Assembly: GCA_035502185.1 (NCBI GenBank)
Contig: DATJUT010000111.1
Location: 1-44,370, forward strand
Reading direction: 5' to 3'
Origin: Gemmatimonadales bacterium
Lineage (GTDB): Bacteria > Gemmatimonadota > Gemmatimonadetes > Gemmatimonadales > JACORV01
DNA length: 44,370 nt
This document shows positions 9,892-18,469 of this stretch, piece after piece. A program made the position numbers and the translations under genes. How positions within the stretch are numbered: position 1 is the stretch's first letter; the number at the start of each line of letters is the position of its first letter. The notes below the pieces were generated by a model. That model was given only the letters and a program-made list of their open reading frames with translations, made no database searches and was not told the DNA's origin.

Positions 9892-11220
9892 CCGGGTGCG
9901 CACCTGGTGCCGGCTCAGGCCGAGCAGCGCCGCGGCGTGCGACTGGTTGCCGTGCGCCCGGTCCAGGGCCTCGACCAGCAGCCGGCGCTCCACCTCGTCG
10001 AGCTTGACGCCGTCCGAGGGCAGCGCGGCCGCCGCCACCGGCTGCGCCATCGGCGCCGCCACCTCGGGCGGCAGCTCGCGGGGCCCGACGGCCTCGCCGT
10101 CCGCCAGCAGCACGGCGCGCTCGATCACGTTCCTCAGCTCGCGCACGTTGCCCGGCCACGGGTAGGCGGCGAGCATCGCCTGCGCCTCCGGCGTGATCTC
10201 GCGCACCTTCTTGCCGAACTCGCGGTCGAAGTGCGCCACGAAGTGCTTGATCAGCGGCAGGATGTCCTCGCGCCGCTCGCGCAGGGGCGGCAGCGTGATC
10301 GGGATGACGCGCAGCCGGTAGAACAGGTCCGCGCGGAACCGCCCGCTGGCCACTTCCGCCGCCAGGTCGCGGTTGGTGGCGGTCACGATCCGCACGTCCA
10401 CCACCAGGTCGCGGGTGCCGCCCAGGCGCCGGAACGTCTTCTCCTCGATGAACCGCAGCAGCTTCGCCTGCACGCCCGGCGTGAGCTCGCCCACCTCGTC
10501 GAGGAACAGCGTGCCGCCGTCCGCCATTTCCACGAGGCCGCGCTTGGCCGCGTGCGCGTCGGTGAACGCGCCCTTCTCGTGCCCGAACAGCTCGGACTCC
10601 ATCAGCGTCTCGGGCAGCGCCGAGCTGGTCACGTTCACGAAGGGTCCGTTCGACCGCTTGCTGAGCCGGTGCAGCGCCTGCGCGATGGCGCCCTTCCCCG
10701 TTCCGCTCTCCCCCTCGATCAGCACCGTGGTCGCGTCCACCGCGGCCAGCCGCTCGACCAGCTCGAAAACGCGCCGCATGGCCGGCGATTCGCCGATCAC
10801 GGTGGTGCCGGCGTGCGAGCTGCGGTCGCGGAGCGCCGCCACCTCGCGGCGCAGCGCCGTCATTTCCAGCGCCTGCTTGATCGTCGCCACGGCGCGGTCG
10901 AGCGTGAACGGCTTCTCCAGATAGTCCTTCGCCCCGAGCTTCAGGGCCTCCACCGCCGAGCTCACGGTCGCGTGGGCCGTCATCACCACCCAGACCGTGT
11001 CGCCCTTCGGCGCGTATTCCCGCAGCAACGACAGCCCCTCGCCGTCGGGCAGGCGCAGGTCGATCAGCGCCACGTCCTGATCGGCGGCGTCCAGCGCCTT
11101 GCGGGCATCCGCCAGGGTGGATGCGGAGGTCACCTCCAGCCCCTCGCGTCCCAGCCGCTCCGCCAGCACGCTCAGCAGCAGGGGATCGTCTTCCAGGACC
11201 AACAGCCGTTCGCCGGCCAT
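8722..11220 (-). CDS. Sigma54-dependent response regulator continuous in frame with an 11-haem cytochrome c
   Basis: The first ~449 residues form an NtrC-family regulator. The receiver has acidic residues E10-D12, the phosphoacceptor D54 ([11 protein letters not shown]), T81 and K103. The AAA+ domain has Walker A GESGTGKG at 170-177, GAFTDA at 217-222 (canonical GAFTGA) and Walker B LFLDE at about 238-242. A Fis-type HTH ends TRMKRHGL at 449. Such proteins normally stop there, but this frame continues into a signal peptide (444-466) and an 11-haem cytochrome, giving 832 residues in all. ATG at 11220 overlaps the kinase stop by one base (TAATG), so kinase and regulator are cognate. Either the cytochrome is made from an internal start, or a membrane-tethered regulator with an external haem domain exists, or a stop codon has been lost or misassembled. 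Confidence 0.85.
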   Translation of the reverse strand: MAGERLLVLEDDPLLLSVLAERLGREGLEVTSASTLADARKALDAADQDVALIDLRLPDGEGLSLLREYAPKGDTVWVVMTAHATVSSAVEALKLGAKDYLEKPFTLDRAVATIKQALEMTALRREVAALRDRSSHAGTTVIGESPAMRRVFELVERLAAVDATTVLIEGESGTGKGAIAQALHRLSKRSNGPFVNVTSSALPETLMESELFGHEKGAFTDAHAAKRGLVEMADGGTLFLDEVGELTPGVQAKLLRFIEEKTFRRLGGTRDLVVDVRIVTATNRDLAAEVASGRFRADLFYRLRVIPITLPPLRERREDILPLIKHFVAHFDREFGKKVREITPEAQAMLAAYPWPGNVRELRNVIERAVLLADGEAVGPRELPPEVAAPMAQPVAAAALPSDGVKLDEVERRLLVEALDRAHGNQSHAAALLGLSRHQVRTRMKRHGLMALALLVLAAAPAARAQRAAGGRGAAAVPSLTCLRCHGSREFLEQAVPRGQFRLSLVVAPDTGGGRAHARLACVACHVGALEFPHRPEAATPIACTSCHAAVSETLHASVHGEGKGVACTECHGAHQVGAVAWLATAPGRAALNAACAACHAHKLPAPGDVHASAAGCMDCHGGHAIEPLHDPETHGVPLAVARRCAACHPAEAAQYWLDAHGQAVLSEAGSPAPLGGDTAATCVDCHQGHAVRVPADSAAHFGFAETCTRCHAAYGATFRENYHGQATQVGSRRAALCANCHTAHAIYPASDPRSSVSAGRRLATCRRCHPAASGRFADYRPHADPTSAARNPGLFALWLAMVVLLAGVTAVYLVHAVLVSRRTAIERRAAP

Positions 11221-12677
11221 TACGCCTCCCCGCCCTGCTTCGCCACGCCGGGCTTGACCGGCAGGTGGATGTGGAAGGTGGTGCCGCGGCCGACCTCGCT
11301 CTCGACCGTGATGCGGCCCTCGTGAGCCGCCACGACCCGCGCCACCAGCGGCAGCCCGAGCCCCGTGCCCAGCGGCTTGGTGGACACGAACGGCTTGAAC
11401 ACGCGCTCGAGATTCTCGGGCGCGATGCCGGAGCCGGTGTCGCGCACGTCGATCGCGACCGCACCGTCGGCCAGCCGGGTCGTGATCGTCAGTCGCCCGC
11501 CTTCGCCCATCGCCTCCACGGCGTTGACCGAGAGGTTCAGGATCGCCTGCTCCAACCGCGCCGCATCGCCCACGAGTGGCGGGACACCCGGGTCGTAGAC
11601 CCGCTCGACCTTCACCCGGTCGGCGCCCGGAAGCCCGGACAGCCGCGCCAGCGCGCCGTTGATGACGGCGTGCAGATCCAGCGTCTGGGTGTTGAGTCCC
11701 ACGGGGCGCGCCAGGCTCATCAGATCGCGGACGGTCTCGTCCACGTGCTGCAGCTCGTCCTCGACCCGCACCAGGAGCCGCCGCTCCGCGTCGCTCATCG
11801 CATATTCCTGCGCGATGAGCTCCATGGCGCTCTTGATGCCCGCCAGCGGCCGCTTGATCTCGTGCGCCACCTGCGCGGCCAGCGCCCCCACTTCGGCGAA
11901 TCCCGCCTGCTCCGTGAGCGTGCGTTGCTGCTGCGCCGCCAGCCGCACCGCCTGCTCGTCCTTCTCGAGCAGCCGGTCCACCGAGGCGCCCAGGCGGCCC
12001 AGCTCGTCGTGGCGGGTGAGGCCGATGCGCACGCCTTCCTCTCCCGCACTCGCCCGCGCGATCCCGCGCCGCATCTTCCGCATCGGGATCACGACCTCGC
12101 GCTCCATCATCGCCCCCAGCACGACCGCGTAGGCGAGACACAGCAGCGCGGTCAGCACCAGCCCGTAGATCCGCCCGCGCCGGATCGCGGCGTCGATCCG
12201 GCTCACGCTCAACACCAGCTCCAGGGTCGCCCGGCCGCCCGGCCCCCCGACCCCGCCGACCGCGATCACCGCGCTCAGGGTCGAATCCCCGCGCCCGCCA
12301 AGCACCTGCCCCTCGGGCGGAATGTCCCAGGGGCTCGGCAGCGCTCGGCCAGGGCGCCGCCGCGCCTCCTCGCCGAAGTCGCTCGAGAGCAGAACCGTGC
12401 CGTCCGCCGCCACCAGGCGGTAGCCGAGCGCCGGCGGCCGTGCCACCAGCCGCCGAAGCTCCTCCCGCACCTGGCCGACCTGCCCGTGCGCCAGCGCCGC
12501 CTCCACCGGGCCCTGTGCCGCCGCCACGGCCATCAGCGCGTGCTCGCTCGTCAGCGCCAGCTGCTCCCGCTCCCAGTACCGGAGTGAGAGCGTCGTCGCC
12601 ACGCCCAGGACCACGAGCAGTGCCCCCAACGCGGTCCACAGGACCTTGGCCCGGATCGACAGGTCGCTGAGTGTCAT
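11220..12677 (-). CDS. Membrane sensor histidine kinase, first gene of the cytochrome operon
   Basis: 485 residues. TM1 (about 11-31), an extracytoplasmic sensor region of about 130 residues, and TM2 (about 170-190) are followed by a HAMP segment. The HisKA box has H272 in AHEIKRPLAG. The ATPase domain shows an N box (NLSVNAVEAM), G1 (DTGSGI), an F-box-like FKPFVSTK and G2 (GTGLGLPL). It should phosphorylate the response regulator encoded immediately downstream with a TAATG overlap. The ATG at 12677 was chosen because the preceding in-frame region contains the palindrome at 12691-12728 and no membrane or signal features. No good Shine-Dalgarno sequence precedes it. The sensor domain is not one I recognise, so the signal is unknown, though the operon suggests a redox or electron-acceptor cue. 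Confidence 0.9.
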   Translation of the reverse strand: MTLSDLSIRAKVLWTALGALLVVLGVATTLSLRYWEREQLALTSEHALMAVAAAQGPVEAALAHGQVGQVREELRRLVARPPALGYRLVAADGTVLLSSDFGEEARRRPGRALPSPWDIPPEGQVLGGRGDSTLSAVIAVGGVGGPGGRATLELVLSVSRIDAAIRRGRIYGLVLTALLCLAYAVVLGAMMEREVVIPMRKMRRGIARASAGEEGVRIGLTRHDELGRLGASVDRLLEKDEQAVRLAAQQQRTLTEQAGFAEVGALAAQVAHEIKRPLAGIKSAMELIAQEYAMSDAERRLLVRVEDELQHVDETVRDLMSLARPVGLNTQTLDLHAVINGALARLSGLPGADRVKVERVYDPGVPPLVGDAARLEQAILNLSVNAVEAMGEGGRLTITTRLADGAVAIDVRDTGSGIAPENLERVFKPFVSTKPLGTGLGLPLVARVVAAHEGRITVESEVGRGTTFHIHLPVKPGVAKQGGEA

Positions 12678-12686
12678 GCCTGGCCC

Positions 12687-12728
12687 AAAAAGCGCAATCC
12701 GCGTGCCGTCTTGCACGCGGATTGCGCT
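12687..12728 (-). terminator. Intrinsic terminator after the CPBP-like gene
   Basis: A perfect 16-bp inverted repeat (12691-12706 and 12713-12728) with a 6-base loop is followed on the minus strand by five T residues (12691-12687). It lies 20 bases past the stop codon of the CPBP-like gene and ends about ten bases before the kinase start. It should terminate the upstream transcript, leaving the kinase operon needing its own promoter. Confidence 0.85.
12694..12707 (-). promoter_or_regulatory. Candidate -24/-12 (sigma54) promoter for the kinase-regulator-cytochrome operon
   Basis: The minus strand reads GGCACG-CGGA-TTGC. This matches the sigma54 consensus TGGCACG-N4-TTGCW at all but the first and last positions, with the required GG-N10-GC spacing. 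It lies within one arm of the terminator hairpin. The start site would be near 12682, about five bases before the kinase ATG, so the message would be nearly leaderless. The operon encodes a sigma54 activator, which supports autoregulation, but the match could be a by-product of the palindrome. Confidence 0.5.
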
Positions 12729-12748
12729 GACTGGTACAACGGCTGGGA

Positions 12749-13963
12749 CTAGAGGGCCAGAAGCCCGACTGCAGCTCCGGCAGCTGCGTGCGCCGCCACA
12801 GCCGTCCCAAGTCCGCGCCGCCAATAGAGATAACCGAACAGAACGGCTGGGATTGCCATCCGGGCCACGGCGTAGGCGAGCGTTGTCGACAAGCCCGGCA
12901 GGCCCAGCGCCGTCATGTCCGGCCAGTGGAGCAGCAGGTCCGCGACCGTGGCCACCCCGATGGCGAGCCAGACGGCCCAGGTCCGGTCCTTGGGCAGCAG
13001 CCGCACCGCGAGCGCGAGCGCCGCGGTGAACACGAACAACCGGAGGAACAGCTCGTCGGTGACCGCGTTGGCGACGGCCAGGCCCATCGCGGGCAGGAAG
13101 CCGACGCGCTCGACGTCGGTGGGCAGGCCGAGGGCGCCCTTGTGGAACGGCGCCGCGAGCGCGGCCACCAGGATGCCGGCGCCGATGGCGAGGCCGGCCC
13201 TGAGCGCGATGCCCTTCGACGCGTGGACGCGGTCGAGCACGCGCGACGCGGGGAACAGCGGCATCGCCCGGCGCAGCACCGCGAGTCCCGCGGTGATGAT
13301 GGGACCGTAGAACCAGAACGTGGCGCCGAGCGCGAGCACGACCGCGCCGGGGTAGGTCAGCCGCACGTCGGTGAACCAGATGGTCGGGGGCTGGATCGCG
13401 AACGCCACCAGGAGCGCCACGAGCGTGGCGCCCACCATGATCGTCCCGGGTACCCGGTCCGGCCAGCGGCGGTACGCCAGGGTCAGGGCGTGCAGGCCGG
13501 TGCTGCCCGCGAAGTACGCGGTCGCGGCCATCGCGACCCAGGCCAGGGCCGAGATCACGGTGCCGATGACGTGGTGCCCAAGCAGGGCGAGCGGCATCGC
13601 GGCCACCCAGCCGGCCACCGCCCAGGAGAGCAGCAGGCCGAACGGATAGTAGAACAGACCGTGCAGCATCGCGCCCACGGCCTGGCGCGGCGTCGTGCCC
13701 TCCGGACGGCCGGCGATGCCGAGGATCACGCCGTGCACGAGCCCGACCGCGGCGCCGATGGCGAACAGGACCGCGCTCCCCAGCAGCAGCAGGTGGCCGC
13801 TCATGCGGTCGGTCGCGATCATGGCGACGACGGCGGCGCCGCCCAGGAGCATCCCGGTCGCCAGCGACCAGGACATCGCGACGGCGGCGGGCAGCTCGAG
13901 ACCGCGCTGCGGAACGGCGGGGTTGGTCTGCGCGGAGTGCTCTCGCGCGATGGGCTGAGTCAT
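12749..13963 (-). CDS. Polytopic membrane protein, CPBP-type (CAAX protease-like)
   Basis: 404 residues with about ten hydrophobic helices. Near residues 300-310 the segment NAVTDELFLRLFVF resembles the first CPBP/Abi motif (acidic pair plus Arg), and histidines occur in later helices (LLHWPD and AAHAAAG). The fit to the catalytic family is partial, because the usual EExxxR is DELFLR. The N-terminal ~200 residues form a separate six-helix block with no family I recognise. A good ribosome site (AGGAGA) precedes the ATG at 13963. The gene ends before a strong terminator and appears monocistronic, separate from the cytochrome operon. Confidence 0.6.
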   Translation of the reverse strand: MTQPIAREHSAQTNPAVPQRGLELPAAVAMSWSLATGMLLGGAAVVAMIATDRMSGHLLLLGSAVLFAIGAAVGLVHGVILGIAGRPEGTTPRQAVGAMLHGLFYYPFGLLLSWAVAGWVAAMPLALLGHHVIGTVISALAWVAMAATAYFAGSTGLHALTLAYRRWPDRVPGTIMVGATLVALLVAFAIQPPTIWFTDVRLTYPGAVVLALGATFWFYGPIITAGLAVLRRAMPLFPASRVLDRVHASKGIALRAGLAIGAGILVAALAAPFHKGALGLPTDVERVGFLPAMGLAVANAVTDELFLRLFVFTAALALAVRLLPKDRTWAVWLAIGVATVADLLLHWPDMTALGLPGLSTTLAYAVARMAIPAVLFGYLYWRRGLGTAVAAHAAAGAAVGLLAL

Positions 13964-14197
13964 GGTCTTCTCCTGCCTGCGTTACGGTCGGTGCTTCATC
14001 GTCTCGACCCTCACTATGGCAGGAGTGGGGCCATGGGAGGCGCGGATCGGCTCACATCGCGCAACTCCATTGGGTGTAAGGTGTTAGGGTGTAGGGGATG
14101 AGCCTCGGTCGCCTCGCCGCCCTCTCTCCGACTGCGCGGGTCTGCACACACAGTGTTCCGAACGGGCCAGCGAACGGGCCAGGTCCGCCGCGCCGCG
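13964..14197. other. Intergenic region between pepE and the CPBP-like gene
   Basis: No convincing gene. It holds the ribosome site of the CPBP-like gene, a TGGC...GCCA imperfect palindrome at 14017-14033, a GT/G-rich run around 14072-14099, and a tandem pair of the 12-mer CGAACGGGCCAG near 14159-14182 downstream of pepE. None was assigned a function. Confidence 0.4.
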
Positions 14198-14920
14198 CTA
14201 CTCCATTAGGAACTGCAGCGATGCGCCCGGCTCGTGCTCGGTCGGCTCGCGCCCGCCCACGAACACGCGGGCCGGCTTGCTCCCCAACAGCTCGAGCGCC
14301 CCGCCTTCCACCCGGAGGATGCTGCCCTCGCGCAAGCCGACGACGCTCACCCCCGGATTCGCGGTGACGAACTCCAGGAGCCGTTCGGCGCGCGTCTCGC
14401 CCGCGTGGTCCGGGATCACCGCGTCGGTGTAGTGCGGGTTGATCTGGAACGGCACGAGGCCCAGCGCCGCGAAGCTCGGCGGCTCGACGATGGGCATGTC
14501 GTTCGTCGTCCTGATGCTCGGCCCGGCCACGTTGGCGCCGGCGCTCCAGCCCACGTACGGGGTGCCGCACCGGGCCCGGGCCCGGAGGGCCTCGACGAGG
14601 CCGTGCTCGTAGAGCGCCTTGAGGAGCTGAAACGTGTTGCCCCCGCCCACCATCACCGCCTCGGCGCCCTGCACCGCCGCCGCCGGATCGCTCCGGAGGT
14701 GGACGCACTCGATGCGGTAGCCCCACTCCCGCAGCCGGATGCCGACCGACGCGGCGAACGCGTCGTACGAGACCCGCACCGCCGCGTACGGCACGAACAG
14801 GACCGTCTTCACCGCCGGACCCAGGAAGGCCCGGATGACGTCCCCGGCGTGCTCGAGGTAGCCCTGCCCGGCGTTGCGCGAGTTGCTGAGGAGCAGCAGT
14901 CGCTGGCGGGCGCTCGTCAC
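14198..14920 (-). CDS. pepE: Peptidase E (alpha-aspartyl dipeptidase, family S51)
   Basis: Cytosolic serine dipeptidase that cleaves Asp-X dipeptides. The 240-residue protein contains GWSAGANVAGPSIRTTNDMP, nearly identical to the active-site region of enterobacterial PepE. The candidate triad Ser126, Asp141, His163 has the same spacing (15 and 22 residues) as Ser120-Asp135-His157 of Salmonella PepE. The start is the GTG at 14920. The C-terminal tail (HEPGASLQFLME) is also typical. The gene sits in a run of minus-strand genes with no obvious functional partner. Confidence 0.93.
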   Translation of the reverse strand: MTSARQRLLLLSNSRNAGQGYLEHAGDVIRAFLGPAVKTVLFVPYAAVRVSYDAFAASVGIRLREWGYRIECVHLRSDPAAAVQGAEAVMVGGGNTFQLLKALYEHGLVEALRARARCGTPYVGWSAGANVAGPSIRTTNDMPIVEPPSFAALGLVPFQINPHYTDAVIPDHAGETRAERLLEFVTANPGVSVVGLREGSILRVEGGALELLGSKPARVFVGGREPTEHEPGASLQFLME

Positions 14921-14951
14921 GCCCGCTCGAGACGCTGCCGCTCTCCCCGCC

Positions 14952-15467
14952 TCAGACGTATCGGGCGACGGCCATGGCCGCCGCGGCGACCAGGAGCAGC
15001 CCGGCCACCCACTGTGCGCCGCTGGTCGCGCGAGCGCGCAGCCGGTCGATCTCCACCATCCGCGCCTGGCGCTCCGGCCCCTCGGCCAGCTGGGGCAGCG
15101 TCTGCCCCAGCGCGACGACCCGCAGCATCGAGCGCCGCACTACCGCCATGCCGACGGCGAAGCCGGCGAGCGCCGCCGCCGCCCCCAGCGTGAAGGTCCG
15201 CCCCGTCCCCGACGACATCCACACGCCGCGCATCGCCCGGGCATCCAGCCAGTAGAGGGTCAGCCCCGCCAGGATGGTCAGGCCGGCGATGGCCGGCACG
15301 ATGTTGAGGTAGCCCCGCCGGATGATCTGCTGGGCGACCTTCATCCCGTCCGGGCCGGCATCCCTGATGCTCGGCTGGACGAAGGTGACGAAGAAGAAGA
15401 TGGCACCAGCCCAGTACACGCCCAGGACGATGTGGAGCAGACGCAGCGCGACCAGCAGGGCCTGCAT
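14952..15467 (-). CDS. Four-helix integral membrane protein of unknown function
   Basis: 171 residues with predicted helices at about 5-27, 55-75, 90-112 and 148-168. The first helix carries a histidine (LLHIVLGVYW) followed by FVQPSIRDAG, reminiscent of CopD/DUF2269-type small membrane proteins, but I cannot make a firm family call. The ATG at 15467 follows a 130-base gap. Translation ends 31 bases before pepE, in the same direction, so the two may share a transcript. Confidence 0.65.
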   Translation of the reverse strand: MQALLVALRLLHIVLGVYWAGAIFFFVTFVQPSIRDAGPDGMKVAQQIIRRGYLNIVPAIAGLTILAGLTLYWLDARAMRGVWMSSGTGRTFTLGAAAALAGFAVGMAVVRRSMLRVVALGQTLPQLAEGPERQARMVEIDRLRARATSGAQWVAGLLLVAAAAMAVARYV

Positions 15468-15597
15468 GAAGCCTCCCGTGGGTTTGCGGCTCGGAGATGG
15501 ACTGTCGTGGAATGGCCCTGAAGCTGGGGCGGCGGGCGCCCGGGCGCAACGCCGGCGGGCGGCTTCCTCCTCAACGCCACGTCACTTCATGACCTGA

Positions 15598-15975
15598 TCA
15601 CTTTCCCCGGGGGGCCTCGCTCGTCAGCGCGTGCAGGTTGCCCTCGTTGTCGTAGAAGTGCGCCAGCCACACGTCGCGCCCCTCGAACTGGCCGACGACG
15701 TGCGGCTCGCCCTCGAGCCTCGCCCCGCGCCCCTGCAGGGTGCCGCAGGTCGCGGCGATGTCGGCCACCCGGAAGTAGACGATGGACGGTGGATGGTCCA
15801 GCTCGGGGTGGCCGGGATCCGGCAGCGCCAGCATCAGGCGCGTGCCCCCGCAGTCGAAGAACGCCGCGCTCGGCACCTGGAACAGGAGGGTGAGGCCGAG
15901 CGTGTCGCGATAGAACGCGACCGCCTTCTCGAGGTCGTGCACCACCAGCGCGATCTGCGCGACGCCGGTGATCAC
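15598..15975 (-). CDS. VOC-family (glyoxalase/methylmalonyl-CoA epimerase-like) protein
   Basis: 125 residues, one full vicinal-oxygen-chelate fold: AQIALVVHDLEKAVAFYRDT at the start, LFQVPSAAFFDCGGTRLML, PPSIVYFRVADIAAT, and a C-terminal HFYDNEGNLHAL. Metal-ligand-type His/Glu residues are present (H14, E117 region). The substrate cannot be told from sequence. It starts with a GTG at 15975, only four bases after the TIGR03545-like gene, so it probably rides on that operon's transcript. Confidence 0.85.
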   Translation of the reverse strand: MITGVAQIALVVHDLEKAVAFYRDTLGLTLLFQVPSAAFFDCGGTRLMLALPDPGHPELDHPPSIVYFRVADIAATCGTLQGRGARLEGEPHVVGQFEGRDVWLAHFYDNEGNLHALTSEAPRGK

Positions 15976-15979
15976 GCGG

Positions 15980-17836
15980 TCAGGGCAGGCGCAGGCCGGG
16001 GATCCCGCCGGTGAGGCTCCGCAGCTTCTGCTGGAGCTGCGCCTCGACCGCGTTCAGCTGGCCCTGGTCGTCGGTGAGGCTCTTGAGGGGTCCGGTGTCG
16101 AGCGCCGCCAGTTTGCTCTTCGCCGCGCCCACCTGCTGGGACACCAGGCTGTCCACCCTCGCCTTCACCTGTGCCTCCGCCTTGCTCAGCTCGGCCGACA
16201 CCGCCTGGCGCAGCGCGGTCGCGACCTGGCCGCCGACGTTGGAGGACACGTCCACGCTCGGGGAGGCGAGCCGCCCCGAGAGGGACGCCTCGACCTCCAC
16301 GTTCTTGAGCGACGACACCGCGTGCCACACCAGGGCGTCGAGCCAGGCGCGGCTGCCGAGCGCCGGCGTCCCGCCGCTCGCGGCCGCCGTGTCGCCCAGC
16401 CGGGTCCAGCCCACGCTGTCCGAGCGCACCAGCCAGCGGCCGCGCAGGCTGTCGCCCGTGCGCGCCAGTGCGAGATTGACCGCGCCCGTCCTGAGATCCA
16501 TCCGTGCGCTGGCGGCCGCCAGATCGAAGGCCGGCAGCCGGACGCCGGCGAGATCGGCGGAGACCACGTCGTGCGGGACCGCACCGGTGTGATCCAGCGA
16601 GCCGGAGACCTCGATGCGCTGCGGGCCGGAGACGGCGCCGCTGCGGCCCGCCAGGAAGGTGAGCGGCTTGCCGTAGACCGCGGGCTCGGTCGTCACGCCG
16701 GTGACGCGCCCCAGGTACTGGCCCGCCATCGTCGTGCCGCCGCCCAGCTCGAAGCTCCCCTCGGCGAACTCGACCAGGAACGACGGGTAGCGGTGCAGCA
16801 TCGGGAACACGAAGGTCGTGCCGGCCATCCGGACCCGCCTGGGGCCCGCCTTCTTCTGCGGTGCCGCGCCGGTCGGCAGGTGCCGGTCCGCGAGTCGCGT
16901 CCACAGCAGCGTGGGCACGAGACGCTCGAGGGCGGCCGGTCCGAACAGGGCGGCGGAGATGTCCTTGGGATCGAGCGACGGCACCTGCACGAGCCGGCGC
17001 GCGTAGGCGTAGTCGTCGGCCCGCGCCCGGTCGAGCGCGGTCACCTGCTGCCGCAGCGAATCCACCTGCGCCGTCGCGTCGCGCTGCAGCGCCGTGAGCC
17101 GGTCGCGGGAGGCCTTCACCGCGCCGAGCGTCGTGCGCACCGACGTCGCCGCGTCCCGGGCGCCCGCGAGGCCCAGGCGCCGGAGGTCCGTGCTCCCCAG
17201 CCGCGCGATCAGCGCCTTGGCGGAGTCCACCACCGGCCGCGGATCCGCCGCGGCGACCCGTCGCCCCAGCGAGCCCTGGAGCGAATCGCCCCTGGCCGCG
17301 ATGGCCCGCGCCTGCGCGATCGTGTGCAGGCTCTCGGGGCTCACCCCGGCGACGTTGACCGCCTTGCCGAGGCCCTGCAGGTCGAGCGAGGGCAGCTTCA
17401 CGTGGTGCGCCCAGTCGTCGACCTCGGACTGGACCGCCGCTCCGCCGCCCGGCGCCGCGGCGGCCTTCTTGGCCGGCAGCGCCCCCGACACCGTCCGCGC
17501 GGTGCCGAACCTCAGCCCGCGCACGGCCACCGTCTCGGCCACGAACTTCTTCTCGAGCAGGGCCCGGAGGTGGATGTCCAGGTTCAGCTCGTCCACCTCG
17601 AACAGGTTCTTCATCGGCTCGCGCGGGTTGGTCACGGCGAGGCCACGGAGCACGAGGGAGGCCTGGAACAGGTGGAGCCGCGCCGACTTCAGCTCGACCC
17701 TGGCGCCGACCGCCGCCGTCCCGCCGGCCTCGATGCCGAGCCGGATCAGGCGATCCACGAACAGCGTCCAGCACAGAACCACGAGCAGGACGAACAACCC
17801 GAGCGGGATCACCGCCTTCCAGCGGAAGATCCTCAC
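15980..17836 (-). CDS. TIGR03545-family envelope protein (AsmA-like)
   Basis: 618 residues. One N-terminal transmembrane helix (about 8-30) is followed by a long extracytoplasmic part. That part begins like AsmA/TamB-type proteins (ELKSARLHLFQASLVLRGLA) and includes a predicted coiled-coil stretch around residues 250-290 and repeated beta-rich segments (DLAAASARMDLRTGAVNLAL). The C-terminus is again helical (VEAQLQQKLRSL). Members of this family are found paired with TIGR03546 proteins, and the pair is present here with a GTGA overlap at 17836/17833. The function of the pair is unknown; AsmA-like proteins are linked to outer-membrane lipid transport, which is inference only. Confidence 0.82.
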   Translation of the reverse strand: MRIFRWKAVIPLGLFVLLVVLCWTLFVDRLIRLGIEAGGTAAVGARVELKSARLHLFQASLVLRGLAVTNPREPMKNLFEVDELNLDIHLRALLEKKFVAETVAVRGLRFGTARTVSGALPAKKAAAAPGGGAAVQSEVDDWAHHVKLPSLDLQGLGKAVNVAGVSPESLHTIAQARAIAARGDSLQGSLGRRVAAADPRPVVDSAKALIARLGSTDLRRLGLAGARDAATSVRTTLGAVKASRDRLTALQRDATAQVDSLRQQVTALDRARADDYAYARRLVQVPSLDPKDISAALFGPAALERLVPTLLWTRLADRHLPTGAAPQKKAGPRRVRMAGTTFVFPMLHRYPSFLVEFAEGSFELGGGTTMAGQYLGRVTGVTTEPAVYGKPLTFLAGRSGAVSGPQRIEVSGSLDHTGAVPHDVVSADLAGVRLPAFDLAAASARMDLRTGAVNLALARTGDSLRGRWLVRSDSVGWTRLGDTAAASGGTPALGSRAWLDALVWHAVSSLKNVEVEASLSGRLASPSVDVSSNVGGQVATALRQAVSAELSKAEAQVKARVDSLVSQQVGAAKSKLAALDTGPLKSLTDDQGQLNAVEAQLQQKLRSLTGGIPGLRLP

Positions 17837-18354
17837 AGCTTCCACCCGGTGAGCGACTTGTAGGTCGAGTACCACCCCGACGCGGTCACCGCCTGGAAGA
17901 GGCGCATGCTCCGCAGCCGCTCGTAGACGCGCTCCCGGTACTTCGCCACCGCCCAGCGCGCCAGGAAGAACAGCGGGAGGAACAGCACCACCCAGACCAC
18001 GAAGCTGCCGAGGACCACCGAGTTGTTGAAGTTGGTGAAGGGCACCACCGGGAGGTTGTAGAGCGCCGTCCACAGGCCCCGCAGCGCCGGCGCGCCCAGC
18101 AGCGCGGAGCCCACGGCGTCGAACACCGGGTCGAGGGCGAAGCCCACGGGCACCGCCAGCGTCCAGCCGAGAAAGACGCCCGGCAACGAGAGGTTGAAGA
18201 TGAGCGCGCACCCGAACAGCACGAGGTTGTGCAGGTTCATCAGGGGCGTGAGGCCGAACACCGCGCCGAGCGCGATCCCGGCGGCCACCTGTCCCGGCGT
18301 GCCGTCGGAGTTGAGGGCCTTGACGAGCTGCTGGATCAGCTTGAGGAACAGCAC
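17833..18354 (-). CDS. TIGR03546-family membrane protein (DUF2062-like)
   Basis: 173 residues with several hydrophobic helices. The conserved N-terminal motif [20 protein letters not shown] followed by NLHNLVLF is characteristic, as is the central GFALDPVFD. It begins with a GTG at 18354 and overlaps the TIGR03545 partner by four bases, so the two are translationally coupled. The promoter at 18361-18389 places the transcription start at or within a base or two of this GTG, so the message may be leaderless. Confidence 0.85.
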   Translation of the reverse strand: MLFLKLIQQLVKALNSDGTPGQVAAGIALGAVFGLTPLMNLHNLVLFGCALIFNLSLPGVFLGWTLAVPVGFALDPVFDAVGSALLGAPALRGLWTALYNLPVVPFTNFNNSVVLGSFVVWVVLFLPLFFLARWAVAKYRERVYERLRSMRLFQAVTASGWYSTYKSLTGWKL

Positions 18355-18360
18355 CGGGCG

Positions 18361-18389
18361 ACGTTACGGGCCCGGAGCACCGCTGTCAA
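18361..18389 (-). promoter_or_regulatory. Sigma70-type promoter of the TIGR03546-TIGR03545 operon
   Basis: On the minus strand a perfect TTGACA (18389-18384), a 17-base spacer and TAACGT (18366-18361). The expected start site is at about 18354, which is the first base of the GTG start codon, implying a leaderless transcript. Confidence 0.6.
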
Positions 18390-18469
18390 TCCGCCGGGAA
18401 CCCGGCCGATGCCATCCCGGTATTACTCTCCGCCAGCCATCCCATCGGTCCAGCAGCCGGAGACCTGCC

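Noticed and set aside
14017-14033. TGGC...GCCA with GG-N10-GC spacing, a second possible sigma54 site before the CPBP-like gene
   Set aside because: Too many mismatches outside the GG/GC pair and the sequence is palindromic, so the match carries little weight.
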